Source of the DNA: Lingula anatina
Taxonomy: Eukaryota; Brachiopoda; Lingulata; Lingulida; Lingulidae
Direction: 5' to 3'
Assembly: GCF_001039355.2 (NCBI RefSeq)
Contig: NW_019774369.1
Span: 202,254 to 228,232, forward strand
DNA: 25,979 bases
In this document: positions 1 to 9,375 of the stretch, piece by piece
How the letters are laid out: each line of letters starts with the position of its first letter
Position numbering within the stretch: the stretch's first letter is position 1
Position numbers and translations under genes: made by a program
The notes under the pieces: model-generated
What the model saw: only the letters and a program-made list of their open reading frames with translations
What the model was told of the DNA's origin: nothing
Databases searched by the model: none

Positions 1-1290
1 AAAAATTAAACCTTTGCTTTCAATTTGTAAATAATTACTAGAAATATTATTTCACAGTTTGTTGAAAGATAATTTTTATTTATGTTTGTTAGCGCAGCAC
101 TTCAAGTTCAACTGTTTTCTAAGCTGGCCAAATCTGGAGCTAGCCGGTTGCTGCAAACCACTTTGTTTCCAACCGGCAAATGACTGCCAATAATAAACGA
201 TCTATTTTGTCTGTGATAATAAATTTTACACTTCAAATTTTCCGGGCAAGTGAACAGCCGAAAGTCACTTGCGTTTCCGGGCAACTACCAGCTAAATTTT
301 AGTTGCCCGGCTGATAAAACTAGTTGCGAAACGCAACCATCGCAAGTAGGTATGTCGGACTCTGAAATCTATAGTAAATAACTTTGCCTACCTTGCATGA
401 CAAAACCTTTTAATTGACTGTTGTTTTTTTCCTTTGCTTTTCCTTTTTCTCGTCATTTTGTCATCACTGGTAATCAGCAGAGCTGGAAATTCCCGGTCGC
501 CCGCTCGTCAAATGCGACTAAAAATTTATTCTGACGACTAAAACTACAAAAGTCACAAGGGTTACTGGCCTAAAGTATTTGGTCTGGGCGAGTGATTTAA
601 ATTGGTCCTAAACGTATGGTTGCTCAATTAAAATGTTGAACAATTATGTGAATAAAAAAATGATCATTTCATCGTTGTTCATACCTTGTTTATACTAAAG
701 AGAGGCACACGTGCTTTGACCTAAAACTTGCATATTATGACCAATCAGAGAAGATTACATCATCCTCTGCGGGTCAGTGAAAGAAGAAGCATGTTGTAGT
801 CGGGTAATTCAAATATCTTAAGAAAAAAATGAGACACTTGGGAATCAATTATGACATTTTCAACATGAGTCTGACCGTCAACAGTCAACGGACTGGTCAA
901 CTTCGCCGATCTTCAAAGCCAAAGGTGTGCGTATTCGTACGCGCTGGGGCTCCAGCCGATGCGTAAAATCAGCAAAACAACGCGTAATTACGCACTCTCA
1001 TATGCTAACGAGTTTACTGTTGAAAGTTTGAATAGCAGCTTTATTGGAATGTTTTTATGTTTTCTTTTTAATTTATTTTCAAACACTGGCATTTTCCAGA
1101 TGTGACTTTTAAACCCCCATCTACCTGAAGCTCTGCACATTTTCTGTATTTCCACATAAGCAGTTGTATTCAATTTGGTATTAATGTCTTTAAACATTAT
1201 GTATTATTATTTTATGCACTGTCATCATTTTTCAAATATTGGGATTTTCATTATGTGAATTTGAACTCTGATGGTCCTGAAACTGTAATC
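1..1290. other. AT-rich non-coding stretch with a hairpin cluster
   Basis: No convincing gene is seen. The left part (143-337) carries four short perfect inverted repeats: GCCGGTTG/CAACCGGC at 143-150 and 170-177, GCAAGTGA/TCACTTGC at 246-253 and 265-272, CCGGGCAACTA/TAGTTGCCCGG at 277-287 and 300-310, and GTTGCG/CGCAAC at 323-337. The rest shows simple AT-rich sequence with scattered stops in all frames. At about 1297 the string CAGGGGCGGATT resembles one end of a hAT-type element, but no partner end was found. Confidence 0.5.
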
Positions 1291-1299
1291 TTATTGCAG

Positions 1300-1562
1300 G
1301 GGCGGATTAAGACCGTCTTCTGGGTGTTCTGGATCAAAATTATATGCATGACATAAGCAATGGATGTAGTTGGAGTGTCAGGGATAGTTGGTAATGACAT
1401 CACAAAAGAATGTAACCATTCATTGGGTGCTAATTACAGTGCCTTCCTCTCTAAACAAAAGTCCATAGTTCACCTGCTGTTCAAAGCCTGAGATTGCCTC
1501 GACAGGTGTAACGAACATCCAAATTACTAGAGCTACCATAGGACCTAGGATCTGTTTCTTCC
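1300..1562 (-). pseudogene. Env-like N-terminal fragment of a Ty3/gypsy retroelement
   Basis: The minus strand shows a strong 3' splice site: a pyrimidine-rich run ending in TTTTGTAG, with the exon starting at 1562. The open frame then has a Met followed by a hydrophobic stretch ending Val-Glu-Ala, like a cleavable signal peptide. Next comes a Gly-Leu-Leu-Phe element followed by a short acidic/Gly turn, as I remember it at the start of gypsy-type envelope proteins. The frame closes at 1420, and an overlapping frame carries the likely continuation (a Trp-Leu-His segment and a Leu-Pro pair). It lies downstream of gag and the integrase tail in the same orientation, which is the expected place for env, and env of such elements is made from a spliced RNA, which fits the acceptor. 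The remnant is short and frameshifted and has no membrane anchor, so it cannot make a working envelope. The assignment is inference from position and pattern. Confidence 0.5.
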
Positions 1563-1952
1563 CTACAAAAGAAAACAAAACAGAAAAGTTGCGCGCGAAT
1601 TTTGATATTACAGAAAAAAAAGGTAGTGAGCATGGTTGCCAAAGAAACATGGAAGCAATTATGGGGATTCTGTTTTATAGTCTAGCATACCCAAGAATTC
1701 TATTTCAGTTACTAATGGTGCCATTATTTACTTAACATTATTCATCTAATATTTATGCATGCTTAACATTTTTCCCTGTTTTTCTGCGTTTTCTACCATG
1801 CAAAGTTTTCTGAGTGTGAAACTCTGTCTTAAAATTTGTGAGTCTAGGTCTCTACTTATCTATTGCTTTTCAGAAATTCCTTCCAACTTTACAAGTTAAA
1901 AACGATGTTGGGGGTTCCCTTTACATTTGACTACGAAAAAATAATATTTTTT

Positions 1953-2301
1953 CTACCACTTTAGGCTGGCTTGATGGTTAAGTGAAGTACTGTTGTTTGT
2001 TGGTGTTGGATCGGGCAGATTGTTATTGAGATTGCTGGGTGGGATGTGGTCAGGGTACGGTGTACGTGTTACTGGGTCTTTGTACTGTTTTAGCCTATCA
2101 GCATTTACAGGTGCACGAGCTAATTTATCCGTGTTTGCATCCCTAACCATGTAAGTGGACTCACCTATCTATCATGTGATCAATGTATAAAGGCCCTTTG
2201 TATTTTTGTGTGGGCTTTGATGAGTGCCCGACTGGTGTGTGTTCATACTTAACAAGGACTTTATCTCCTACATCATATGTGGGCTGCTTAGCTTGGGTTT
2301 G
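1953..2301 (-). pseudogene. Ty3/gypsy integrase C-terminus (GPY/F-type module)
   Basis: Two adjacent minus-strand frames together give the pattern seen after the catalytic core of gypsy integrases. Around 2300-2165 the peptide includes YDVGDKVLVKYEHT and then QKYKGP, the usual 'GDKVLV ... KY.GPY' block. After a frameshift near 2160-2165 the next frame includes YMVRDANTDKLARAPVNADR followed by LKQYKD, the 'Y.V.D......VN.DRLK.Y' ending. The tail after this is Pro/Asn-rich and ends at 1953. The module binds DNA or chromatin during integration in the family. No integrase core, RNase H or reverse transcriptase is present upstream; instead the sequence runs straight into the gag-linked chimeric frame at about 2290. 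This means a large internal deletion or template switch joined gag to the 3' end of pol. Confidence 0.8.
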
Positions 2302-2780
2302 CTGTTATTTCGCTCATTCCTTGAAACAGTTGATCCAGAAGTATATCGTCATCATCTGAAACCATCTTGACAAAGGGTGTGAGGATGGACCTTGTATTGC
2401 GTATGTAATTTTGCTCTGGTTGTATTGCCTCTGGCTTCAAGAGACATGTCTTCATATGCTTCCAAAGTGATGATTTCAAATAAAATCCTAGGCAATATTC
2501 ACAGGGCAGATAATTAGTGGCATGGTGCTGATTTCCTTTGTTTATTCCCCGGGCAACAACCAGCTTACCTTCACCCTCTGCAATTACCTTTGTGTTGAGG
2601 AGAAAATTGCCTTTATTTTGGACCTTCAAAAAAATTTTCTTTCTATGGATTTTGGTGGAAGAAGAAGCTTCTTGATATCTTCTTTCCTTGCTGGACAACT
2701 GAGTATAAACAGTTACACTTTCCCTCTGCAGTATGTTGTTTTCCTTGACGAAAGTGGGACAATCTCTCAAAGACTGTTTT
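2288..2780 (-). pseudogene. Zinc-finger-like module fused in frame to gag
   Basis: Residues about 120-281 of the open frame that starts at 3133 do not look like gag. They carry a KGNFLLNTKVIAEGEGKLVV segment, then YLPCEYCLGFYLKSSLWKH and a final Cys. That gives a C-x2-C-x11-H-x3-C metal-binding-like motif (C211, C214, H226, C230), followed by an acidic tail. I remember this arrangement (G-N-F-x-x-N, then Y-x-P-C-x-x-C-L-G-F-Y, then L-W-x-H) from unnamed proteins repeated in marine animal genomes, but I cannot give a family name. The module is in the same frame as gag, so the gag fragment and this module would be read as one protein. Both ends look truncated, and no catalytic domain follows. 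It could be a second element inserted in the gypsy copy or an exon captured during reverse transcription. Confidence 0.5.
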
Positions 2781-3406
2781 TTAGCCCGATAGAATGCACC
2801 CGTCTGCTGTCTTCTTGGTTGCATAGGAGCCTGCGTCTCTCTTTGGGACGTCTCCATGATGTGCACCTCTGCAGGGCGAGCGGCGTTGATTACCTGACTC
2901 ATCTGTGCGCTGAGAACGTCTATTTTGGCTGTTACCTCCATGAGGTCCATGTTCTGCTTTATGCTGGAGGGCTGTACCGCATTCTCAGCCAGCCTCGCCT
3001 GTGACATCAGTTGGTCTAGGTCACGTGGCTCCTGTTGTACAACAAAGGGACGGATCTGTGGCAATAGACCGTTCACAATTGCTGTTAACATGATTTTTTC
3101 ATCGAGTTGTGCTAGTTTGGTGTCATGCCTCATGGATGGGATGTAATTTTGGACGGGTTACCCTGGCAGTTGCTGCCTCTTAAACAGTTTTGTTGTTATA
3201 GACCAAGTTTCCGTGTTTCTTGGCCTATGTCTGTTAACAAATTCTTCTTTGAGGCTTCTACATTCCTGTTTCACTTCCTCGGCCAAAGTTTCGTACCAGT
3301 CCAATGCAGCAGCAGTGAGTAATAGAGGAAAAATGGAAATAATTTGGTGTCCTTGTATAGAATTTGTTTGCTTGTTTTGGCAATCTGTTGGATTTTCTCC
3401 TTGCAT
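2781..3406 (-). pseudogene. Ty3/gypsy gag, interrupted by one stop
   Basis: The upstream piece (3406-3159) reads LLLTAAALDWYETLAEEVKQ and then a SLKEEF segment and ETWSITTKLF, matching the retrotransposon gag capsid pattern 'A..WY..L......W..F...F'. A single TAA at 3156-3158 closes it. The downstream piece starting at 3133 is in the same frame and continues with LDEKIMLTAIVNGLLPQIRP and an 'LDQLMSQARLAENA' segment, the usual second half of the domain. At the stop the context is Pro-Gly-stop-Pro-Val where the family normally has Gln, so a CAA-to-TAA change is the simplest explanation. Gag forms the particle that packages element RNA. About residue 115-120 of the downstream piece the sequence changes into the unrelated zinc-finger-like module. 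No nucleocapsid CCHC knuckle is seen. Confidence 0.8.
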
Positions 3407-3882
3407 CTAGAGCGTGTAGGTAGCTGGATCAATTTCCTCCACCAGTTATAGTACTGCTAATTCGCCTGTATTATTAATGAAGAACATATATCTTTTTGGG
3501 AGCCTAAAAGATTTATTCGTATATTCTTCCTTTCCAGTTACAATGTGTTCTCTTTTATCCTATAGAGTGTCATTCCAATGTCATGATGTATCACATTCTT
3601 TCTACATTACCTTATTTGGTAATGTAATAATTCCTCAGCTCTTACACAATGTCTATGATTATCCATTTTTCCATAACTTTCCATCATTACGTCATTACTA
3701 AAATGTAATCATTCTCTTATTAGGCAATGGTATGATACTTGACCGTAGGTCGCAATTTCTATTAATACAGATTTTTCATTGTATCATCCTGAAGAAATGA
3801 TACCTATACTCCTTTATTCTTTTTTTTTATTGTTGAACAACACATGCACTCTTTAACTCTCTTATTTACACTGTTTAATCTC
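3407..3882. other. Non-coding gap between gag remnant and next coding piece
   Basis: AT-rich sequence with no persuasive reading frame. On the minus strand two AATAAA polyadenylation-like signals lie at 3831-3826 and 3818-3813, about 50-70 bases past the stop of the coding remnant at 3883-4422, so the right part may be that gene's 3' untranslated region. I see no long terminal repeat for the gypsy copy. Confidence 0.4.
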
Positions 3883-4422
3883 TTAACGTTCCGCCTGGCT
3901 GCTGAAATATTTGGACCTCAGGGTCGGTTCATCTCTTTGCATAGGGGATTCCTGTGAATGAAAATATTCCTCCCCTCCAATTGGATTCATGGGAAAAGCA
4001 GGTGTACTGGCAATATTTGGGCCTAGATTTGAGTTTGGGTCAGGCAAACTAAGAAAATTAGGGTCAATTTGGTTCCTTTGAACCTCTGGACTAGATGGAA
4101 AAAGTCCACCCTCTGGTGTAGTTTTGAGATAAGTGCTTTAACTAGTCTCATATTCTTTTGCTCAGCCTGAAAGGGATCTGTTGTAGTATTCAGAACAGTC
4201 GGTTTCCTTTTCCCTGAGCTAAACAATTTCTTAGCAGACTGCCACAACCAGTTTTGACCCAACTTTGGCATCCATGATGACCCAGATTCTGCTGACCTAG
4301 ATAGATGGGGCTTTAGGAAAAAAATCTATAACACTTAGTGCAAGAGGAGATAACTGCACTTCTAACCATTCTTCTACTAATTCTTTTAAGTTACCCCTTT
4401 GAGCCCTTAACAAATACAACAT
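3883..4422 (-). pseudogene. Unrecognised decayed coding piece with poly(A) signal
   Basis: Three overlapping minus-strand frames read like one protein broken by two frameshifts. The first, from ATG at 4422, contains LKELVEEWLEVQLSPLALSV and stops near 4300. The second covers about 4300-4130 and contains WMPKLGQNWLWQSAKKLFSS with a basic GKRKP. The third runs from about 4135 to the TAA at 3885-3883 and is rich in Pro, Ser and Asn (EGGLFPSSPEVQ and so on). A splice-like pyrimidine tract ending CTATCTAG precedes the second part, so one break might be an intron junction instead of damage. AATAAA follows the stop within 60 bases. I do not recognise the protein. Its surroundings are all retroelement remnants in the same orientation, so it may be part of one. 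Confidence 0.4.
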
Positions 4423-4843
4423 TCATGCCTGCCCTGATGTAACACCGGGTATGTGTTGAAGTTGAATGTCGGTGACATAATTTATTTAGAATTTATTCAC
4501 GTGACCCGCCATTTTGTGAATTGTGTTCACTTTTGTACGAAACTCTAACAAAGACCGAAAACAAGATTAAAAAAGTCAAAATTACCTAAATAATGCTCTT
4601 ACACTAGACAATAATACTTACCAGTACTTTTACTGACAGTAAATTATTGTAATAATGATGTAGTTATAGCGTTGACCTAGTAAATTGGAATCCACGAGTG
4701 ATGGGCGCTTTCACCACTTACACTCGTGACCACTCAATTTTTAATTTTTTCTGGACTGATGCTTTTAGCTATGTGAGTTCGTGCTTCCTCGTCGCCAATA
4801 TAGAATTCCCTTTGGATTCTAAATAAGGTAATAGTAGAATTTC
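4423..4843. other. Non-coding gap
   Basis: AT-rich, with stops in all frames. It contains one short inverted pair, CACGAGTG/CACTCGTG (about 4693-4727). Nothing else was recognised. Confidence 0.4.
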
Positions 4844-5308
4844 TTACCTTAACAGCTCTTTAGCTTGACCCGAATCGTCACTTCTATGAATAGCATGTCT
4901 CCTCATACAGAAGTATGGCATATATATCTCTGCCGGTCTCACTCTCAATTCTGTCATGTGACCTGCCTTTTCAAATCGAGACATAGACACACTCACCGGC
5001 ACTACAATAGGTATGAAAACGTGCCTCATAGCCGTGAACTTACGTGTCTGCTTGGGTGTAGGCCGAGAATGAAGTATTGCACCTTGGATGGCTCTCCAAA
5101 ATTTGAACATGCCTCGAGAATTTAGGTGGACACCATCCTGGGAAAGTAAGTCCTACCAGGCATCTACCGTTCCAGGGCATCTCCAAAGATGGGCATGCGG
5201 GTGTGTGGACAGTCGCTGCTGGAGTAGGTTATTGATGGCTGTAACCTGATTATTAAAATCTTCCTGGTAGAGCAGGGTAGGGATTCTACTGAGAAACCTT
5301 GGACTCAT
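4844..5308 (-). pseudogene. SGNH-hydrolase-like C-terminal fragment
   Basis: A minus-strand frame opening at ATG 5308 reads through YQEDFNNQVTAINNLLQQRL, meets a single TAG at 5155-5153, and continues with LLSQDGVHLNSRGMFKFWRA. The D-G-V-H-L-N-x-x-G string is the catalytic Asp/His block V of the SGNH (GDSL) hydrolase fold, followed by the usual short helix of the form 'W..I..A'. The upstream part fits the helix before that block ('N..V..LN..L'). The N-terminal serine block is not seen, so only the last third or so is present. After residue 30 of the last frame the sequence becomes basic and unfamiliar and ends at 4844. SGNH-like domains of this type occur in repeat-associated proteins of many animals; substrate is unknown. 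The fragment overlaps another coding remnant at its start. Confidence 0.6.
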
Positions 5309-5522
5309 CGGTACATTTCGGCTCTATCTTTTGGTTATATTCATGCGTCACCACATTAGACATCACAACTTCCAGTCCTTCTTCAAAATCATCGGTAAAC
5401 TTGATTTCTTCATTCCAAAATTTGACATTGATCTTCTTCTCTGTGTTTGTGCACTTCAAGACCACATCCCTTCTAGCCTATTTTCTGGGAGAGCCTTCTC
5501 CAGACAGAGCCACAGCTGACAC
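5286..5522 (-). pseudogene. Coding remnant, possibly an OB-fold (RPA-like) piece
   Basis: A splice-like acceptor (TTTTTATTGTAG) precedes an open frame that begins at 5522 with VSAVALSGEGSPRK. It meets one TAG at 5480-5478, then runs open from 5477 to a TAG at 5288-5286. The second part contains KKINVKFWNEEIKFTDDFEE followed by GLEVVMSNVVTHEYNQK. A beta strand with 'V.FW' followed by 'G..V...NV' resembles single-strand-binding OB folds, but this is a weak pattern match. The last 20 or so bases overlap, in another frame, with the start of the SGNH-like fragment. It may be one exon of a repeat-encoded protein. Length, about 80 residues, is too short to name with confidence. Confidence 0.35.
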
Positions 5523-5755
5523 CTACAATAAAAAGTGTATTAATGATCATATGATATGAAATATTGACAATTCAACCTCCATATTTAGGGATTTAGACCT
5601 AATTCAGACATTTTGGTGAAGATCAGTATAAATGACAGATTCAATTCAGTTAAATCAAATTTAAATGAATTATATTACTTTTTTCTTAACAATATTTTTT
5701 ATTAAAGAAAATGGATAATCAAATAAACATATAATCATGAACTATCTAGAAAGTA

Positions 5756-5764
5756 CCCCCCCCC

Positions 5765-5800
<36 letters not shown>
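5756..5800. repeat. C-run and (CA)n microsatellite
   Basis: Twelve C residues (5756-5767) run directly into about 16 CA units ending at 5799. The array sits exactly where the DIRS coding fragment loses homology-like sequence, and the 102-residue frame here ends in an artefactual Cys-Val repeat read from it. Confidence 0.95.
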
Positions 5801-5801
<1 letters not shown>

Positions 5802-6136
5802 ATCGCCTCCCCCTCGTCTTCTTGCAGCTTGCTCAAGACCGCACTCCTCAAACTGAAAGGAGGAAATATCAACATAAAACTGTTATTCCAACTAATCCAA
5901 AAAGCATTTACAGCTACTGCACCAGGATCAACTCTCCATGATACATAAGTATCCAATTGAAAATGAAGTCTAGAGGCAAACATGTCAATCTTGGGTTTCT
6001 CCCACAGCATTGTTAATCTCTGAAAAATACAACAATCTATCATCCATTCTGTTTGATCATCAAATCTTCTACTTGCTCTATCAGCATCAACATTTATGTC
6101 TCCTCCATCTCAGTGTACCACAAACTTGCATAGTCC
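5801..6136 (-). pseudogene. DIRS-type retrotransposon, RNase H-region end
   Basis: The minus-strand frame carries DINVDADRASRRF, then KPKIDMFASRLHFQ, DTYVSWRVDPGAVAVNAFW and FPPFSLRSAVLSKLQ. This is the very regular block found after reverse transcriptase in DIRS-like elements: 'N..AD..SR', 'P.IDLFASRLN.QL..YVSW..DP.A.A.DAF', 'FPPF.L...VL.K'. An in-frame TGA sits just upstream of the N-V-D-A-D string, near 6110. The real element would continue into a further domain and a tyrosine recombinase, but here the frame is cut at the CA microsatellite at 5800. No RT is seen upstream. RNase H would remove the RNA strand during replication; this piece is too short and broken to act. Confidence 0.8.
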
Positions 6137-7943
6137 TATTCATAACAAAAGAGAAGGCAACAAAGACTATCGGTTGTTCGTGATTTGGCCAAACAAGGCC
6201 GCTTTTATTATATAAACTCACTATCTTAATAATTTTAACAATAATAACAATTGTTGCCTGCATTAAATGCTATGGCCTTAGGGATAAAAATTAAATATGA
6301 AATATTAAATAAGACTCATCATCCTAAAAATTATGATGTGACGAGTCAGCAAAAGTTATTATTTTCAAACAATTTTGCACAAATTTCGTTTGTGGGGTTG
6401 CAAAGAGGCCCCCACTTTTTCCCATATGCTGAAAACAGCTGGAAGAGTGAACTCTCTATAATTGCCATGCTATCCTAGCTTGCGCTGTACTTGTTGATTA
6501 GTATAAAAGTTAACAGTTTTAAGGATATTGATTTTTTCCATATGTCATAGTGCTAAACTTGGGTATGTTTAGAACATCATTCCCTCTAAGATCATTCCCT
6601 CTAAGCCTAATTTTAAGACAGGAAACCTTTCTCCTTTCTGATTATGGCACCTTGCAAACTGTGCTATAGCTTGAATTGCTCCACAGCCGAAAGGTGCACC
6701 TTGTTGGGTTTGATGTGCATTTGTGAGGGATTCCGCAAACCTATGATTTTCCAAAACGAAATAAATGAATGTTAAGGGGCAAGTCTGAGAGATAATTGTT
6801 ATGATGCGCATGCACGATCTCCTTGGATCTCAGAAATGCTGTATGAGTAGGTAGAACTTACTTGTAGAAGGTAGAAGGTTTGCTTCTGGTAAGGCCAGTC
6901 AATTAGACGGAATATCGCCAAAAGTTCCTACTGGAGGTATCTGCCGAGTCCGAACGATAATATGCTAAATAATTAAACAAATGTATCAAAAATTGAAAAC
7001 AGTGTAAATTTGTGATGACAGTCGCGTTACCGACTAGAACTATGCATAAAAGCAGAGTGAGATGGAGTAGTTGCGCCTTTTGATGAAACGCTGAGGCGTG
7101 AACCTAAAAGAAATTAGATAAATATGTATATCTTCAACTTTATTGAACTAATCTAGTTGATGATGGACACCTGGAATGATACATATAAAGAGCACTATTA
7201 GATATCTAGCTAGAAACCCCCATCCGTAATTGGGCAAAATCCTGGAGGGGGATGCAGCAGTGAATCTGAGGCAAGGGAAGCCTCCCTCCTCCCAAAAATG
7301 CAGCATTGAATCTGAGGCTACGAGTTAATTTATAAGTGTAAAGACTGTCGCCATAAATTAACATTTGACCACGCCAAACTTCGCTATATCTGTGGAGGGC
7401 GGACTTTTAATTTTTTTGTGTTATGTTACCATCATACTTTCCTTTATGATTTATCAAGTATAATGGTGTACAAAGCCTTTATTTCATTAATTCACCACTT
7501 ATCATAATGTTCTGTTCGTTTCCGTCCACCCTCCTTTCATACTTTACCGCCAAATGTAGCGTCTGTGCTTTGTCTGTTGATGTCACATGACTTCATGTTC
7601 GTGTTTTCCTGATGCAGAGGCCAGGAACGTAATGTATTATTATCGACTCCTTTGTTCAAATTGACACACAAATTCACCCCAACGACTGTATATGTACAGT
7701 TCATAAATAAGATCATAATTTCATGATTATCTTCTATTTACCAAAAGGACACACTCTTGCTGTTGCCCAAGTCTTGGGTATGAATTCTATTAATAGCTAT
7801 GGGCTCTCTACTTACGATTTTGAGACCAGCTATGCCAAAATTACCAAGCAGAGTAATGAAAACACAGTAGCACTATAATGTCGTTAAATATATATGAGTA
7901 TTCTGCTGTCATTCAGGATTATTTCACTTTTGAATAACAATTA
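6137..7943. other. Long gap with no supported gene
   Basis: Mostly AT-rich DNA. A minus-strand frame at 6569-6811 holds a plausible-looking stretch (AHQTQQGAPFGCGAIQAIAQ) preceded by a TCATAG acceptor-like site, but I do not recognise it. At 7242-7320 a 21-base string ATGCAGCA(G/T)TGAATCTGAGG is present twice about 56 bases apart. From about 7738 to 7880 the plus strand stays open (PKGHTLAVAQVLG...) and may be the eroded N-terminal part of the transposase that follows. Confidence 0.4.
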
Positions 7944-9198
7944 AATGTGGATGGATTGCCCTTATTTAAAAGCACAGGTCATCAGTTTTGGCCAATTTTA
8001 GGAAGTGTGCGAAATATAGATGACAAATAACCATTCATACTTGCAATATTTACCGGCACACAAAAACCAAATGACCTCTCGGAATATTTCAGGCACTTCA
8101 TAGATGAATATAACTCATTACATCACAATGGGTTTGAATTGGATGGAAAACTCTGTTTCATAAAACTTCATTCAGTGATTTGTGATGCCTTTGTGAAAAA
8201 TGTGAAAACTTACACTGGCTATTATGGCTATGACAAATATGTACAACCAGGAAGGTGGTTAGTTGGAAAGATTGTGTATCCAGATTTAAATTCAACTTTA
8301 CGGACAAATTCTTCTTTTAGGAATCAGACAGACATAGAACACCACAAAGGTTTTTCACCACTATTGGATGCACAGATTGGAATGGTGAGCCAGTTTTCTC
8401 TAGATTATATGCACCTGGTTTGCCTTGGTGTTACCAAACGTATACTTCTGCTGCTGCTGTGGATAAAAGGCCCACTAGAAATTCGTATTGGACCAAGGGC
8501 AGTTGGAGAAATATCTTTAGCATTGTTAAATTTAAAAATGCACATCCCAAGTTAATTTGCCAGAAAACCCAGAACTTTGTTTGAAATTGAAAGGTGGAAA
8601 GCTAGAGAATTTAGGCAATTTCTTTTATATACTTGTCCAGTTGTTTTCAAAGATGTTATCCATACCAACTTGTGTAAAAATTTTCTGCTTTTATCCACTG
8701 GTAGCGAAATGGTAAATGCTACTTACAATAACTATGTAAAAGAACTACTTGAAATATTTGTGAAATATTACTGTGAAATTTATGGCTGCAAACAAGCAGT
8801 TTACAATGTTCACGGCCTTATTCACCTCTCACTTGATGCTCTAAACTATGGCAGGCTTGAAAACGTTTCAGCTTTGCCATATGAAAACTTTCTCCGCCAG
8901 CTTAAAAGACTAGTAAGAAAACCAAAATACCCACGCCAACAAGTAATACGAAGACTATCAGAAAAAAATGACGAAAGAAGCAGTTATAATGATGCTTTTG
9001 CCGATGCACAAGGAACATTCCAATGGCCCTCTTCTTCCAGAATTTACAACTGCAGTCCAATATCAGACAGTGAAGACAACAAAATTTGTAATTCGATTAG
9101 ACCAAAAAGACTCCTGCATACTTATAAAAGGCAAAATATGTTGTATTAAGAATATCCTCAAAGTGGATGATCAGATTTACATTATCTATCAACACTAG
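7944..9198 (+). pseudogene. CACTA (En/Spm)-like transposase pseudogene
   Basis: One plus-strand frame runs from about 7944 with only two internal stops (TAA at 8028-8030 and at 8553-8555). Motifs in order: NVDGLPLFKS, then KPNDLSEYF, then a shortened CDAFVKN, YTGYYGYDKY, EHHKGFSPLLDAQIGMVSQF, LDYMHLVCLGVTKR, FARKPRTLFEIERWKAREFR, NVHGLIHLSLDALNYGRLEN, and LPYENFLRQLKRLVRKP. This matches the animal CACTA-like transposase pattern with the early 'D-G-L-P', the 'DYMHLVCLGV' core and the late 'NVH.L.HL..D....G.L' block. The second stop replaces a Glu codon (HIPS-stop-FARKPR). The family normally has a short Pro-Ala-Arg-Ala segment after Cys-Asp that is missing here. Near 8990-9010 a frameshift moves the C-terminus (KEHSNGPLLPEF onward) to another frame ending at 9198. 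Such enzymes cut and paste DNA; this copy is dead. The class assignment is from memory. Confidence 0.7.
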
Positions 9199-9316
9199 AA
9201 ATGAAGAGGATTTTTTTTTATTTCTGCATTTTTGTTTGTAGCTATGCGAGGCTGCACGGGTCCCCCCCTTCGATTTCTGAAAAAAAAAATCACAGTAATG
9301 TTCCCCTTTTCCCTTA

Positions 9317-9375
9317 GTAGAGCCGCATTTTGAAACCGGTTGTAAAATGCGTTCGGTTGCAAAATGTGGCTCTAC
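9317..9375. repeat. 59-bp foldback: GTAGAGCC(G/A)CATTTTG arms
   Basis: GTAGAGCCGCATTTTG at 9317-9332 is mirrored by CAAAATGTGGCTCTAC at 9360-9375, 16-base arms with one mismatch. The 27-base middle itself repeats the AAAATGC and CGGTT words. The stop codon of the CaRF-like reading frame (minus strand, 9374-9372) lies inside the right arm, so a small element insertion may have set the present gene end. Confidence 0.8.

Noticed and set aside
988-1197. 69-residue minus-strand open frame
   Set aside because: No recognisable motif; a possible CAG|GTAGAT donor inside it is not enough to call an exon.
2522-3410. Plus-strand frames across the gag region
   Set aside because: Antisense shadows of gag and the zinc-finger-like module.
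1290-3410. Complete gypsy provirus with LTRs
   Set aside because: No pair of terminal repeats and no RT, RNase H or integrase core found; only gag, the integrase tail and an env-like start remain.
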